Part shown: positions 8,746 to 17,300 of the stretch, piece after piece | Position numbering within the stretch: the first letter of the stretch is position 1 | How the letters are laid out: every line of letters starts with the position of its first letter | From: JBIOUF01 sp044866695 | GTDB lineage: Bacteria > Actinomycetota > Actinomycetes > Propionibacteriales > Nocardioidaceae | Reading direction: 5' to 3' | DNA length: 64,000 nucleotides | Assembly: GCA_044866695.1 (NCBI GenBank) | Contig: JBIOUF010000273.1 | Span: forward strand, 1 to 64,000 | Position numbers and translations under genes: made by a program | The notes under the pieces: generated by a model | What the model saw: the letters and a program-made list of their open reading frames with translations, nothing else | What the model was told of the DNA's origin: nothing | Database searches by the model: none

Positions 8746-9384
8746 GCCGGCCAGGCCGTAGAGCCGGTCGCCGGCGTCGCCGAGGCCGGGGACGATGTAC
8801 CCGCGCGCGTTGAGGTGGGAGTCCATCGCCGCGGTGACGACGGTGACCGGCACGTGCGTCCCGGCCAGCTCGTCCTCCAGCCGGCGGCAGCCCTCGGGGG
8901 CGGTGAGCAGGCAGATCGCCGTGATGTCGTCCGCGCCGCGGCGGACCAGGAACCGGATCGCCGCCGCCAGCGTGCCGCCGGTGGCGAGCATCGGGTCGAG
9001 CACGTAGCACTGCCGCCCGGACAGGTCCTCGGGCAGCCGCTCGGCGTACGTCGAGGCCTGCAGCGTGTCCTCGTTGCGGACCATCCCGAGGAAGCCCACC
9101 TCCGCCGTCGGCAGCAGCCGCATCATCCCGTCGAGCATGCCGAGGCCGGCGCGCAGGATCGGCACCACCATCGGGGGCGGCGAGGCCAGCTTCGCGCCGG
9201 AGGCCGCCGCGACGGGCGTGGTCACCGTGACCCGGCCGACCCGGACGTCGCGGGTCGCCTCGTAGGCCAGCAGGGTGACCAGCTCGTCGACCAGCAGCCG
9301 GAAGACCGGGCTGCTGGTGCGCTCGTCGCGCAGGGTCGTCAGCTTGTGGGCCACCAGCGGGTGGTCGGCGACGAGGACGCGCAT
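8743..9384 (-). CDS. upp: Uracil phosphoribosyltransferase
   Basis: Pyrimidine salvage enzyme of 213 residues that joins uracil and PRPP to give UMP. The N-terminal motif [20 protein letters not shown], the PxLRAGLGM loop and the PRPP-binding loop [16 protein letters not shown] are all intact, and it ends with the usual GDAGDRLYG segment that contacts uracil. The ATG at 9384 was chosen over an upstream TTG because it matches the family start. It stands alone on the minus strand, divergent from the tadA pair. Confidence 0.97.
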   Translation of the reverse strand: MRVLVADHPLVAHKLTTLRDERTSSPVFRLLVDELVTLLAYEATRDVRVGRVTVTTPVAAASGAKLASPPPMVVPILRAGLGMLDGMMRLLPTAEVGFLGMVRNEDTLQASTYAERLPEDLSGRQCYVLDPMLATGGTLAAAIRFLVRRGADDITAICLLTAPEGCRRLEDELAGTHVPVTVVTAAMDSHLNARGYIVPGLGDAGDRLYGLAG

Positions 9385-9533
9385 GGGGGTCAACCTAGCG
9401 GGAGGACGGGCCGGCCAACGCCTCGCTGGCCCGACCTTCGTCCCTGGTGCGATGGACCTGCCTCTGTCACCATCGGACGAGGTGCGCTCGGGGACCCCGC
9501 GGGCCGGCGGTCGCAGAAGGAGGTGGAGGTCGG

Positions 9534-10022
9534 ATGGCGCAGGACATCGAGGGAGTCGACTTCGCCCTGGTCGCGTACCGCGAGGAGGGCGAGTGGCAGG
9601 TCGAGCAGATCACCGAAGACCGGCTCGGTGACATCGACCGGCTCTCCGCCGAGCTGCGCCGCTGGCCCGGTGAGGCCGGGTCGCTGGGGCTGGTGTCGGT
9701 CGACGAGGACTTCTTCTTGCTGGTCCGGGTCGCCGGCACGGACACCCGGATCCTGCTCTCCGACGTGACCGCGGCGACGGAGTGGCCGCTGGCCCGGTCG
9801 GCGGTGGAGGCGCTGGACCTGCCCGTGCCCGAGGACGACGACGAGCAGGTGCCCGCCGGCGACCTGGGCATCGTGGCGGACCTGGGCATGGCGGCGCAGG
9901 AGATGGGCGCGCTGCTCGACGACTTCGACCTGTACCCCGACGAGATGCTCGGCGACATCGCCGGGCGGCTGGGCTTCGGCGGGCTGTACGACGAGGTGGT
10001 CGCGGTCGCCGCGCCCTCGTGA
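9534..10022 (+). CDS. tRNA adenosine deaminase-associated protein
   Basis: An acidic soluble protein of 162 residues, the actinobacterial family found directly upstream of tadA and named from that linkage. The family signature is seen in [16 protein letters not shown] and in [11 protein letters not shown], with an Asp/Glu-rich C-terminal half. Function is unproven; a partner of TadA is assumed from synteny. The ATG is preceded by AAGGAGGTGGAGG. It sits 13 bp before tadA and is almost certainly co-transcribed with it. Confidence 0.9.
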   Translation: MAQDIEGVDFALVAYREEGEWQVEQITEDRLGDIDRLSAELRRWPGEAGSLGLVSVDEDFFLLVRVAGTDTRILLSDVTAATEWPLARSAVEALDLPVPEDDDEQVPAGDLGIVADLGMAAQEMGALLDDFDLYPDEMLGDIAGRLGFGGLYDEVVAVAAPS

Positions 10023-10035
10023 CCGGCCTCGCCTC

Positions 10036-10500
10036 GTGACCGGCCGGCCTTCCCCCTGGGCGGCCGCGATGCGGCTCGCGCTCGAGGAGGCCCGCGCCGC
10101 CGCGCCGTACGGCGACGTGCCGGTGGGCGCCCTGGTCCTCGACCCTTCCGGCGCCGTGCTCGCCCGCGCCCGCAACCGCCGCGAGGAGGACGCCGACCCG
10201 ACCGGGCACGCCGAGGTGGTCGCCCTGCGGCTGGCCGGCCGGGCCCGGGGGGACTGGCGGCTGACCGGCTGCACCCTGGTGGCCACCCTCGAGCCCTGCA
10301 CGATGTGCGCCGGAGCGGCCGTGCTCGCCCGGGTGGACCGGGTCGTGTTCGGCGCGTTCGACCCCAAGGCGGGCGCGGTGGGCTCGCTGTGGGACGTGGT
10401 CCGCGACCGACGGCTCAACCACCGCCCCGAGGTGGTCGCCGGCGTTCTCGCCGAGGAGTGCGGGGCACTGCTGCACGGCTTCTTCGGCTCTCACCGCTGA
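10036..10500 (+). CDS. tadA: tRNA-specific adenosine deaminase
   Basis: Deaminates A34 of tRNA-Arg(ACG) to inosine. The 154-residue protein carries the zinc and proton-shuttle motif GHAEV and the second zinc motif EPCTMCAGA, so the active site is complete. The GTG start sits 13 bp after the associated-protein gene. A tRNA-Ser gene lies 41 bp downstream, a conserved actinobacterial arrangement. Confidence 0.95.
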   Translation: MTGRPSPWAAAMRLALEEARAAAPYGDVPVGALVLDPSGAVLARARNRREEDADPTGHAEVVALRLAGRARGDWRLTGCTLVATLEPCTMCAGAAVLARVDRVVFGAFDPKAGAVGSLWDVVRDRRLNHRPEVVAGVLAEECGALLHGFFGSHR

Positions 10501-10541
10501 GCGGCGGATCCAGGCTGACCCGGTCCGGTACCCTCGTCGGC

Positions 10542-10628
10542 GGTGGCGTGTCCGAGCGGCCTAAGGAGCACGCCTCGAAAGCGTGTGAGGGGGCAACTCC
10601 TCCGTGGGTTCAAATCCCACCGCCACCG
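10542..10628 (+). tRNA. tRNA-Ser (anticodon CGA)
   Basis: An 87-base class II tRNA. The acceptor stem GGTGGCG pairs with CGCCACC at 10621-10627 and the discriminator is G10628. The anticodon CGA lies at 10576-10578 inside CACGCCT/AAGCGTG, there is a long variable arm, and the T loop is GTTCAAATC. CCA is not encoded. A TACCCT box at 10529-10534 is placed as a -10 element. Confidence 0.95.
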
Positions 10629-10663
10629 CTCTCACCAACCGAGCCACGACGAAGGAGGGGCTC

Positions 10664-11695
10664 GTGAAGGTGCAGGTCGCCCTCGGCACGGCGGACTCCA
10701 CGCTGGCCGACGTCCCCGAGCAGGCCAGGGCCGCGGAGGCGGAGGGGTTCGACTCGCTGGGCTACAGCGAGCTGAGCTCCGACCCGATGCTGCACCTGGC
10801 CGTTGCCGCCAGCGTCACCGAGCGGATCGAGCTGGCCAGCAACATCGTCGTCGCGTTCGCGCGGACCCCGATGACCCTGGCGGTGCAGGGCCGGGCGATC
10901 CAGGAGTCCAGCCGGGGCCGGCTGCTGCTCGGGCTGGGCAGCCAGATCAAGCCGCACATCCTGCACCGCTACTCGATGCCGTGGAGCCGGCCCGCCGCGC
11001 GGATGGCGGAGTTCGTGGCCGCGATGCGCGCGATCTGGACCGCCTGGGAGACCGGGGACCGGCTCAGCTTCCGCGGCGACTTCTACACCCACACGCTGAT
11101 GACCCCGATGTTCACCCCGGCGAGCAGCCAGCCCCCGCCGCGCGTCTTCGTCGCCGCCGTCGGCGAGCGGATGGCCGAGACCGCGGGCCGGGTGGCCGAC
11201 GGGGTGCTGCTGCACCCGTTCACCACCGAGGCGTACGTCCGGCAGGTGACCGTCCCGGCGCTCGACCGTGGCCTGGCCAAGGCGGGCCGCACCCGAGACG
11301 ACGGGTTCGAGCTGGTGCACGCGACCTTCATCGTCACCGGGCGCACGGAGGAGGAGATGGCCGCTTCGACGCGACTGGTCCGCCGCCAGCTGGCGTTCTA
11401 CGGCTCCACGCCGGCGTACCTGCCGGTCCTCGCCCTGCACGGCTGGACCGACCTGGGCCGCGAGCTCAACCGGCTCTCGGTCACCCAGATGGCCGACCGC
11501 TGGGAGCGCATGGCGGACCTGGTCGACGACGAGGTGCTGGGGGCGTTCGCGGTCCTCGCCGAGCCGGACGCGGTCGGAGCGGCCCTCGTCCAGCGCTTCG
11601 GCGACGTGGCCACCCGGCTCGGCGTCAACGACTCCGGGCTGCCCGACCGCGGGCTGCTGCTCCAGGTGGCCCACGACGTCCAGGGTGCCTCCTGA
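10664..11695 (+). CDS. LLM-class F420-dependent oxidoreductase (TIGR03617-like)
   Basis: A TIM-barrel flavin/F420 oxidoreductase of 343 residues in the luciferase-like superfamily. Visible landmarks: AEAEGFDSLGYSE, the TERIELASNIVVAFARTPMTLA strand-loop that contacts the cofactor, GRLLLGLGSQ, and the C-terminal PPRVFVAAVGERMAETAGRVADG segment. The substrate is unknown. The GTG at 10664 has a strong GAAGGAGG ribosome site and follows the tRNA by 35 bp, so it may be read through from the tRNA promoter. Confidence 0.9.
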   Translation: MKVQVALGTADSTLADVPEQARAAEAEGFDSLGYSELSSDPMLHLAVAASVTERIELASNIVVAFARTPMTLAVQGRAIQESSRGRLLLGLGSQIKPHILHRYSMPWSRPAARMAEFVAAMRAIWTAWETGDRLSFRGDFYTHTLMTPMFTPASSQPPPRVFVAAVGERMAETAGRVADGVLLHPFTTEAYVRQVTVPALDRGLAKAGRTRDDGFELVHATFIVTGRTEEEMAASTRLVRRQLAFYGSTPAYLPVLALHGWTDLGRELNRLSVTQMADRWERMADLVDDEVLGAFAVLAEPDAVGAALVQRFGDVATRLGVNDSGLPDRGLLLQVAHDVQGAS

Positions 11696-11816
11696 GCGCC
11701 GGGCCGTCCGGTGAGCGGGAGCATCCGCGATCTGACGGGTGCAATCCGAGCCGAACAGGCGCACCATGGGAGGCACCCCACCGGTTCCCGGGATGTTCTC
11801 GTTCGGAGGCGACGAC

Positions 11817-12500
11817 ATGACGACCATCTGGCATCGGCGGCACGAGCGCGGCGAGCTCTTCCCGGACGGCGTTCCGGTGCTCGGGCGCGGGAAGCACCGC
11901 AGCGCCAAGAAGGGCGCGTGCTTCATGGAGTACGCCTCCTTCCTGGCCGGCGAACGCTGGAGCGACCATCCGTCGTGCACCAATCCGGTGCTGGCGGGGC
12001 TGGCCCGGTCGGTCAACGACCACATCGCCGACGACGCCCGGCAGCACCTGGTCGAGCTGGTGCCCTCGGTGGTCGGGCTGACCAGTGACCGCCCCGACGC
12101 CGGCGCGCTGATCGCCCGCGAGTGCGCGATGGAGGCCCTGCCGATCGCCGCCGAGGAGCGGCAGCGGGTGCTCGCGCTCGGCCTGCTGCGCTGCGAGCAG
12201 GTCCTGGCCGGCAGCCGCGACGCCAGGCCGAGCCCTCGGGTCGAGGAGGTGCTGCGCCAGGCGCCGGCGGCGTACGCCTGGGCCCGCGCGTACCGGGGAC
12301 CTCTGGACTCCTCCCGGGCGGTGTTCGACCGCGTCGCCGTGCCCACCATCGTGGAGAGCTCCGTGCGGGGCATCGCCCTGGCCGCCGTGGACGACACCGA
12401 CGAGCGGCTGGTCCGGCTGCTGCGCAGGCTGGTCGACGCGTGCGAGGTGTGGTTCGCCCCGCCGGCTGCTGTCGACGAAGGGCTCCCCGTAGACCGCTGA
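11817..12500 (+). CDS. Conserved actinobacterial protein of unknown function
   Basis: A soluble protein of 227 residues with no recognised catalytic motif. The N-terminal block GKHRSAKKGACFMEYASFLA and SDHPSCTNPVLAGLARSVND is the most distinctive part and recurs in actinobacterial homologues as I know them. Two Cys are nearby (ACF and SCT), and the rest is predicted to be helical. The ATG at 11817 has a CGGAGG ribosome site; earlier in-frame starts lack one. No operon partner: it lies between the LLM oxidoreductase and a repeat element. Confidence 0.7.
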   Translation: MTTIWHRRHERGELFPDGVPVLGRGKHRSAKKGACFMEYASFLAGERWSDHPSCTNPVLAGLARSVNDHIADDARQHLVELVPSVVGLTSDRPDAGALIARECAMEALPIAAEERQRVLALGLLRCEQVLAGSRDARPSPRVEEVLRQAPAAYAWARAYRGPLDSSRAVFDRVAVPTIVESSVRGIALAAVDDTDERLVRLLRRLVDACEVWFAPPAAVDEGLPVDR

Positions 12501-12513
12501 CCTCGCGCCGGGG

Positions 12514-12625
12514 TCGGCCGGTTTGTGGCCGAAGACCGCAGGGTTTCTCGGCGTGTCGCTGCGGCGATCGGCCACAACCGACTGGTCGTGCAGGCATCGG
12601 CCACAACCCAGCCTGCCCGGCCGGG
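12514..12625. repeat. Three-arm intergenic repeat, copy A
   Basis: Contains TTGTGGCCGA at 12523-12532 and its reverse complement TCGGCCACAA at 12568-12577 and 12597-12606, so the first arm can pair with either of the others. Copy B at 45919-46040 has the same three arms with exactly the same start-to-start distances (45 and 29 bases) and related flanks. It sits just upstream of the antiporter promoter. Confidence 0.85.
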
Positions 12626-12642
12626 GACCGGCGACGGCGCCA

Positions 12643-12648
12643 TAGACT
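12643..12648 (+). promoter_or_regulatory. Candidate -10 box (TAGACT) for the CPA1 antiporter gene
   Basis: TAGACT fits TAnnnT, giving a leader of about 25 bases before the GTG at 12679. No convincing -35 hexamer is seen. Confidence 0.35.
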
Positions 12649-12678
12649 GCCACGCATCCCGACGAGAGCCGAGGACGC

Positions 12679-14172
12679 GTGGAGTTCAACGCCGACCAGC
12701 TGGACCGGGTTCTGCTGCTCGGCTCCCTGGTCACGCTCGTCGCGATCCTCGCGGTGCGGCTGTCGGCCCGGGCGGGTCTGCCGAGCCTGCTGCTGTACCT
12801 GTTGATCGGCATCGCCCTGGGTGACGCGGGGATCCTCGGGATCGAGTTCGAGAACGAGCAGGCGGCCCACGCGCTCGGCTTCGCCGCCCTGATCGTGATC
12901 CTGACCGAGGGCGGCCTGACCACCCACTGGCCCGACATCCGGCCGGCCATGCGAATCGGGGTGTCCCTGGCGACCATCGGCGTGGTCGTCAGCGTTCTGG
13001 TCATGTCCCTGTTCGCGCACTACGTGCTGGGCTTCGACTGGGAGCTGGCCGTGCTGATCGGGGCGGTGACCGCCCCCACCGACGCCGCGGCCGTGTTCTC
13101 GGTGCTGCGCCGGGTGCCGCTGCCACGGCGGCTCACCGGCCCGCTCGAGGCCGAGTCCGGCCTGAACGACGCTCCCACCGTGCTGATCGTCACGCTGGTC
13201 AGCACCGGCGAGGCGCTGAACCACGGGGTCGTCGGGTTCGCCGTGACCATCGTCCTCGAGCTCGCCGTCGGCGTGGGCGTGGGCCTGCTGGTCGGCTTCG
13301 GGGGTGCCTGGGGTCTGCGCCGTGCTGCGCTGCCCGCCTCCGGGCTCTACCCGCTCGCGGTGCTGACCCTCTGCACGCTCGGGTACGGCCTGGCGTCGGT
13401 GGCCCATGGCTCCGGCTTCGCCGCCGTGTACGTCGCCGCGGTCGTGCTCGGCAACAGCGAGCTCCCGCACCGCACCGCGACCCGCTCCTTCGCCGAGGGC
13501 ATGGCCTGGCTCTCCCAGATCGGGTTGTTCGTCATGCTCGGCCTGCTGGTCAGCCCGGGGGACGTGAGCTCCAACGACATCGGCATCGCCTTCGCCGCGG
13601 GCGCCTTCCTGGGCCTGGTCGCGCGACCGCTCTCCGTCCTCGCGTCGTCACTCGTGCGGTGGATGCCCTGGCCCGACCAGGCGTTCTTGTCCTGGGCGGG
13701 GCTGCGCGGGGCGGTTCCCATCGTGCTGGCGACGATCCCCCGTGCCGAGGGCGTGCCGGGTGCCGACCGACTGTTCGACATCGTGTTCGTGCTGGTGGTG
13801 CTGGACACGGTGGTGACCGGGCCGACGCTGCCGTGGGTGGCCCGGCAGCTGCGGGTGACGGTGCCCGGGGAGGCCCGGGACCTGGAGGTCGAGGCCGCGC
13901 CCCTGGACCGGATCGCCGCGGACCTGCTGCAGATCACCGTGACCCGCCGCTCTCGCATGCACGGCGTCGAGGTGGCCGAGCTGCGCCTGCCCGTCGGGGC
14001 GTCGGTCGCGCTCGTCGTCCGGGGCGGCGAGACCCTGGTGCCGGACGGCCGCACGGTGATCAAGCGTGGCGACGACCTCCTCGTCGTGACGCCACGGCGG
14101 CTCCGGGAGGCGACCGAGGCGCGGCTCCGCGCGGTGTCCCGACGCGGCCGCCTGGCGCACTGGCTGCCGTAG
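12679..14172 (+). CDS. Potassium/proton antiporter, CPA1 family (NhaP2/CvrA-like)
   Basis: A 497-residue protein with about 12 transmembrane segments that would exchange cytoplasmic K+ (or Na+) for protons. The ion-binding core motif APTDAAAVFSVLRR follows GAVTAP, and the ESGLNDAPTVL motif of CPA1 exchangers is complete. The last 100 residues are cytoplasmic and match a TrkA_C (RCK_C) domain (VEVAELRLPVGASVALVVRGG ending at DDLLVVTP), typical of ligand-gated NhaP2-type transporters. The GTG start is supported by the membrane segment that follows directly. Confidence 0.93.
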   Translation: MEFNADQLDRVLLLGSLVTLVAILAVRLSARAGLPSLLLYLLIGIALGDAGILGIEFENEQAAHALGFAALIVILTEGGLTTHWPDIRPAMRIGVSLATIGVVVSVLVMSLFAHYVLGFDWELAVLIGAVTAPTDAAAVFSVLRRVPLPRRLTGPLEAESGLNDAPTVLIVTLVSTGEALNHGVVGFAVTIVLELAVGVGVGLLVGFGGAWGLRRAALPASGLYPLAVLTLCTLGYGLASVAHGSGFAAVYVAAVVLGNSELPHRTATRSFAEGMAWLSQIGLFVMLGLLVSPGDVSSNDIGIAFAAGAFLGLVARPLSVLASSLVRWMPWPDQAFLSWAGLRGAVPIVLATIPRAEGVPGADRLFDIVFVLVVLDTVVTGPTLPWVARQLRVTVPGEARDLEVEAAPLDRIAADLLQITVTRRSRMHGVEVAELRLPVGASVALVVRGGETLVPDGRTVIKRGDDLLVVTPRRLREATEARLRAVSRRGRLAHWLP

Positions 14173-14182
14173 GGTCTGGCGG

Positions 14183-14248
14183 CGGCTCGCTCCTCGACCA
14201 CCGGTTGCGTGCCGGTGGTTTCGAGACGCTCGCCTAGGCTCGCCTAGA
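14183..14248. repeat. Dispersed TTTCGAGACG / CTCGCTCCTC palindromic repeat, copy 1
   Basis: GCTCGCTCCTCGACCACCGG and CCGGTGGTTTCGAGACGCTCGC flank a short loop. The same words recur at 22350-22521 and 63730-63791, always between genes. Confidence 0.65.
14197..14219. terminator. Hairpin between convergent genes
   Basis: ACCACCGG pairs with CCGGTGGT around a 7-base loop, between the ends of the antiporter gene and the LytR_C gene. It is also the core of a TTTCGAGACG-type dispersed repeat (14183-14248). There is no T-run, so any terminator role is a guess. Confidence 0.45.
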
Positions 14249-14753
14249 GGCAGCTGCTCTGGCTGCGCGTGGCCCGGACGCTGCGTGGCGCGCCGGGCCG
14301 CAGCCCGTCGAAACGGTTGCCGACCACCACGACGACGCCGGGGCCGAGGTTCTCCTCGACGACCCGGACCGGGACCTTCCCCTTGAACTGGCGCGCCACC
14401 AGGGCGGCCCTGATGTCCTGGCGCTGCGTGGTCCACACCTGGACCCGCACGACCTCGGTCTCGGAGGGGGCGTTGCCGACGCCACCGTCCCTGAACCCGC
14501 GACGCATCAGCCCCTGCCGGGTGCGGTCGGCCAGTCCCACCCGGTCGCCGGCGTTGAACACGCTCACCGTGACCGCGCGCGAGCGCACCCGCTCACCGCG
14601 CCGCACCTGCGTCGTCGAGCAGGCCGCGCTCTGCTGCTTCTCGCCGTCCGACGCAGGGGCCACCAGCGTCCGCCATCCCACCCACGCGCCGACCGCGAGG
14701 ATCCCGCAGAGCACCGCGAGGGTGACTCCCGTGACCACGCGGCGCGACCCCAC
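14244..14753 (-). CDS. LytR C-terminal-domain protein
   Basis: A 169-residue membrane-anchored protein: one N-terminal transmembrane segment (residues 7-30) followed by an extracytoplasmic LytR_C domain (VTVSVFNAGDRVGLADRTRQ, then PVRVVEENLGPGVVVVVGNRF). LytR_C domains usually follow an LCP catalytic domain in wall-glycopolymer ligases; here the domain is alone, as in many Nocardioidaceae. It starts 3 bp after the upstream small gene ends, so the two form an operon divergent from the HerA-like gene. Confidence 0.85.
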   Translation of the reverse strand: MGSRRVVTGVTLAVLCGILAVGAWVGWRTLVAPASDGEKQQSAACSTTQVRRGERVRSRAVTVSVFNAGDRVGLADRTRQGLMRRGFRDGGVGNAPSETEVVRVQVWTTQRQDIRAALVARQFKGKVPVRVVEENLGPGVVVVVGNRFDGLRPGAPRSVRATRSQSSCL

Positions 14754-14756
14754 GGC

Positions 14757-15065
14757 TCAGGCCTCCAGGCGGTGCACCCGCGCGTGCAGCACGTTGCGCT
14801 GCGCCAGGGCGGCGCGCAGCGCGCGGTGCAGCCCGTCCTCCAGGTACAGGTCGCCCCGCCACTCCACGACATGGGCGAACAGGTCGCCGAAGAAGGTGGA
14901 CTCCTCGTCCAGGAGGGTGTCCAGCCGCAGCGTGTCCTTCGTGGTGACCAGCTCGTCGAGCCGGACCTGCCGCGGCGGCACCTGCGCCCAGTCGCGCGGC
15001 TGCATGCCGTGCTCCGGGTAGGGCCGCGCGTGGCCGATCCGCTTGAAGATCACGCAGGTCAGCAT
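14757..15065 (-). CDS. Small conserved actinobacterial protein (homologues sometimes labelled VapB-like)
   Basis: A soluble protein of 102 residues. The segments DWAQVPPRQVRLDELVTT, DEESTFFGDLFAHVVEW and GDLYLEDGLHRALRAALAQR are strongly conserved in the actinobacterial homologues I know, always next to a LytR_C gene. Some databases call it a VapB-family antitoxin, but no toxin gene is adjacent, so that label looks unsafe. ATG 15065 is used; a GTG at 15053 would shorten it by four residues. Divergent from the HerA-like gene. Confidence 0.75.
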   Translation of the reverse strand: MLTCVIFKRIGHARPYPEHGMQPRDWAQVPPRQVRLDELVTTKDTLRLDTLLDEESTFFGDLFAHVVEWRGDLYLEDGLHRALRAALAQRNVLHARVHRLEA

Positions 15066-15082
15066 AGGAGCCGCCGCCAGAG

Positions 15083-15088
15083 TAGGTT
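15083..15088 (+). promoter_or_regulatory. Candidate near-leaderless -10 box (TAGGTT) for the HerA-like gene
   Basis: TAGGTT lies eight bases before the ATG at 15097 with no ribosome site between, consistent with a leaderless or near-leaderless message. Confidence 0.4.
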
Positions 15089-15096
15089 CTCGACCC

Positions 15097-16731
15097 ATGG
15101 CCGACGTACCAGCCGACGCGCCCCCGCCCGCCGAGCCGGCAGACCCCCCGGTCGACCCGGTCGAGGCCGCGGTCGCCGCCGGCTACGCGTTCACCGGCCC
15201 GGCCCTGGAGCTGGGCGCGCTGATGCGCGACGCGGACGGGCTCGCGGGGCGCCGGCCGGTGCCGGTGCGCATCCCGCTCGGCATGCTCAACCGGCACGGC
15301 CTGGTCGCGGGAGCCACCGGCACGGGCAAGACCAAGACCCTGCAGCTCCTGGCCGAGCAGCTCTCCGCCGCGGGGGTGCCGGTGTTCGCGGCCGACGTCA
15401 AGGGCGACCTCTCCGGGCTCTCGACGCCCGGAGAGACCAGCGACAAGGTGGTGCAGCGGGCCGCCTCGGTCGGCCAGTCCTGGACCGCGACGGGCTTCCC
15501 CGTGGAGTACTACGCGCTCGGCGGCGAGGGCACCGGCATCCCGCTGCGCGCGACGATGACCGGCTTCGGGCCGGTCCTGCTCAGCAAGGTGCTCGGCCTC
15601 AACGCCACCCAGGAGTCCTCGCTCGGCCTGGTGTTCCACTACGCCGACCGGGCCGGCCTGCCGCTGCTGGACCTCGCCGACCTGCGGGCGGTGGTCTCCT
15701 TCCTCACCTCCGACGAGGGCAAGCCGGACCTGAAGGAGCTCGGCGGGCTGTCCGGCGCGACCGCCGGGGTGATCCTGCGCGAGCTCATCGCGTTCGCCGA
15801 CCAGGGCGCCGACGCGTTCTTCGGCGAGCCCGAGTTCGCCACGGCCGACCTGCTGCGGACCGCCGAGGACGGCCGGGGGGTGATCTCGCTGGTCGAGCTG
15901 CCTCGCCTCCAGGACCGCCCGGCGGTGTTCTCGACCTTCCTCATGTGGCTGCTGGCGGACCTGTTCACAGAGCTGCCGGAGGTCGGCGACACCGACCGGC
16001 CGTCGCTGGTGTTCTTCTTCGACGAGGCGCACCTGCTGTTCTCCGACGCCTCGAAGGACTTCCTGGCCGCGATCACCCAGACGGTACGGCTGATCCGGTC
16101 GAAGGGCGTGGGCGTGTTCTTCGTGACCCAGTCGCCGACCGACGTACCCGACCAGGTGCTCGCCCAGCTCGGGTCCCGGGTCCAACACCAGCTCCGGGCG
16201 CACACCCCCAACGACGCCAAGGCGCTGAAGGCGACGGTCGCCACCTATCCCCGCAGCGGGTACGCCGACCTCGGCCAGGTGATCACCTCCCTCGGCATCG
16301 GCGAGGCGGTCGTCACGGTGATGGACGAGCGCGGCGCCCCGACCCCGGTGGCGTGGACCCGGCTGCGCGCGCCGGAGTCCCGGATGGGCCCCGCAGACCC
16401 CCAGGAGATGGAGGCCGCGGTGCGCTCGTCGACGCTGGCCGCGAAGTACGCCACCGCGGTCGACCGCGAGTCCGCCCGGGAGATCCTGGTCGCCAAGGTC
16501 GAGGCGGGGGCCGAGGCGGCCGCCCGTGAGGAGGCCGCCGCGAAGCACGGTCCGGCGGGGGAGGCCCACCTCCCCTACCCGAAGCAGCGCCGGGGCACGT
16601 CGCAGCGGTCGCCGAAGGACGACGACAGCATGGTCGAGCAGGTGATGCGGTCTCCCGCGGCCAAGGAGTTCCTCCGCACCGCGGCCCGCGAGATCGCCCG
16701 CGGGGTGTTCGGGGTGGGTCGCCGACGCTGA
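15097..16731 (+). CDS. HerA-like ATPase/helicase (DUF853)
   Basis: A 544-residue cytosolic ATPase of the HerA-FtsK class. It has Walker A GATGTGKTK (about residues 71-79), Walker B LVFFFDEAHLLFSD, a sensor-like VFFVTQSP motif and an arginine-rich C-terminus, matching the DUF853 family often called bipolar DNA helicase. In archaea HerA works with the NurA nuclease in end resection, but no nuclease gene is adjacent. The bacterial role is not established. The stop lies inside a 12-bp tandem repeat. Confidence 0.9.
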   Translation: MADVPADAPPPAEPADPPVDPVEAAVAAGYAFTGPALELGALMRDADGLAGRRPVPVRIPLGMLNRHGLVAGATGTGKTKTLQLLAEQLSAAGVPVFAADVKGDLSGLSTPGETSDKVVQRAASVGQSWTATGFPVEYYALGGEGTGIPLRATMTGFGPVLLSKVLGLNATQESSLGLVFHYADRAGLPLLDLADLRAVVSFLTSDEGKPDLKELGGLSGATAGVILRELIAFADQGADAFFGEPEFATADLLRTAEDGRGVISLVELPRLQDRPAVFSTFLMWLLADLFTELPEVGDTDRPSLVFFFDEAHLLFSDASKDFLAAITQTVRLIRSKGVGVFFVTQSPTDVPDQVLAQLGSRVQHQLRAHTPNDAKALKATVATYPRSGYADLGQVITSLGIGEAVVTVMDERGAPTPVAWTRLRAPESRMGPADPQEMEAAVRSSTLAAKYATAVDRESAREILVAKVEAGAEAAAREEAAAKHGPAGEAHLPYPKQRRGTSQRSPKDDDSMVEQVMRSPAAKEFLRTAAREIARGVFGVGRRR

Positions 16732-16792
16732 GCCCGACGCTGGGCCCGACGCCGGACCCGACGCTGGGCCCGACGCTGGACCCGACGCTGGG
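16721..16792. repeat. Six tandem 12-bp units (CCCGACGCTGGG-type)
   Basis: Units start at 16721, 16733, 16745, 16757, 16769 and 16781 and differ at one to three positions. The first unit includes the HerA-like stop codon; the rest are untranslated in that frame. Confidence 0.85.
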
Positions 16793-16807
16793 CCCGCCGT
16801 CTCCTCG

Positions 16808-17110
16808 CTACGCGGACCAGGACAGCGCCTCGGCCACCAGGTCCGCGGGCGCGTAGACCCCGCGTAGCTCCGTGCGCTGGCTCAGCAGCGACGACAGCTC
16901 CAGCGCGTGCCGCGCCTGCCGACGCTGACGGGCGGCCAGCACCTCGTCGCTCACGTCGCGCGTCGCGGACGCGACGCGAGGGCCGCGCGACCTCCGGGCC
17001 GGTCCGGGCGTCGTACGCCGCGCCGGCTCGGGCTCCGCGGCCGCTGGCAGGGCCGGGTCGAAGATCGTCGGGTGGCCCGAGCGGGCCGCTCCGGCCGCGT
17101 CGTGCTCCAT
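16808..17110 (-). CDS. Small hypothetical protein
   Basis: A 100-residue protein. The N-terminal half is low-complexity and Pro/Ala/Arg-rich. The C-terminal half (residues 52-100) is predicted helical, from RDVSDEVLAARQRRQARHAL to ELRGVYAPADLVAEALSWSA. The ATG at 17110 has a strong AGGGGGAG ribosome site, which is the main support for the gene. No family is recognised. It converges with the HerA-like gene across the tandem repeat. Confidence 0.6.
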   Translation of the reverse strand: MEHDAAGAARSGHPTIFDPALPAAAEPEPARRTTPGPARRSRGPRVASATRDVSDEVLAARQRRQARHALELSSLLSQRTELRGVYAPADLVAEALSWSA

Positions 17111-17300
17111 GGTGTGCTCCCCCTGGGGTGGATCGGTGCGAGTGGGGCGGTCTGCTGTCGTCTCCCATGGTCCCAAGCCCGCAAAGCGGTCGTGTGCCCA
17201 GGGAGTTACGGGGCTGAAAACAGCCCAGACGACCGCTCCGGAGCCGGTCGAGGAGCCGCCGGCGGAGGCGTCCGGAGTCCCGAGGACGCCCGGCAGTGTG

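Noticed and set aside
10610..12643. 677-codon minus-strand frame opposite the LLM oxidoreductase and unknown protein
   Set aside because: Crosses two genes with good ribosome sites and has no recognisable domain.
14757..15065. Toxin-antitoxin pair suggested by the VapB-like label
   Set aside because: No PIN-domain or other toxin gene is adjacent; the neighbours are LytR_C and HerA-like genes.
14593..16569. 658-codon minus-strand frame
   Set aside because: Runs antisense through the HerA-like ATPase; its C-terminal part is simply an alternative frame of the small conserved and LytR_C genes.
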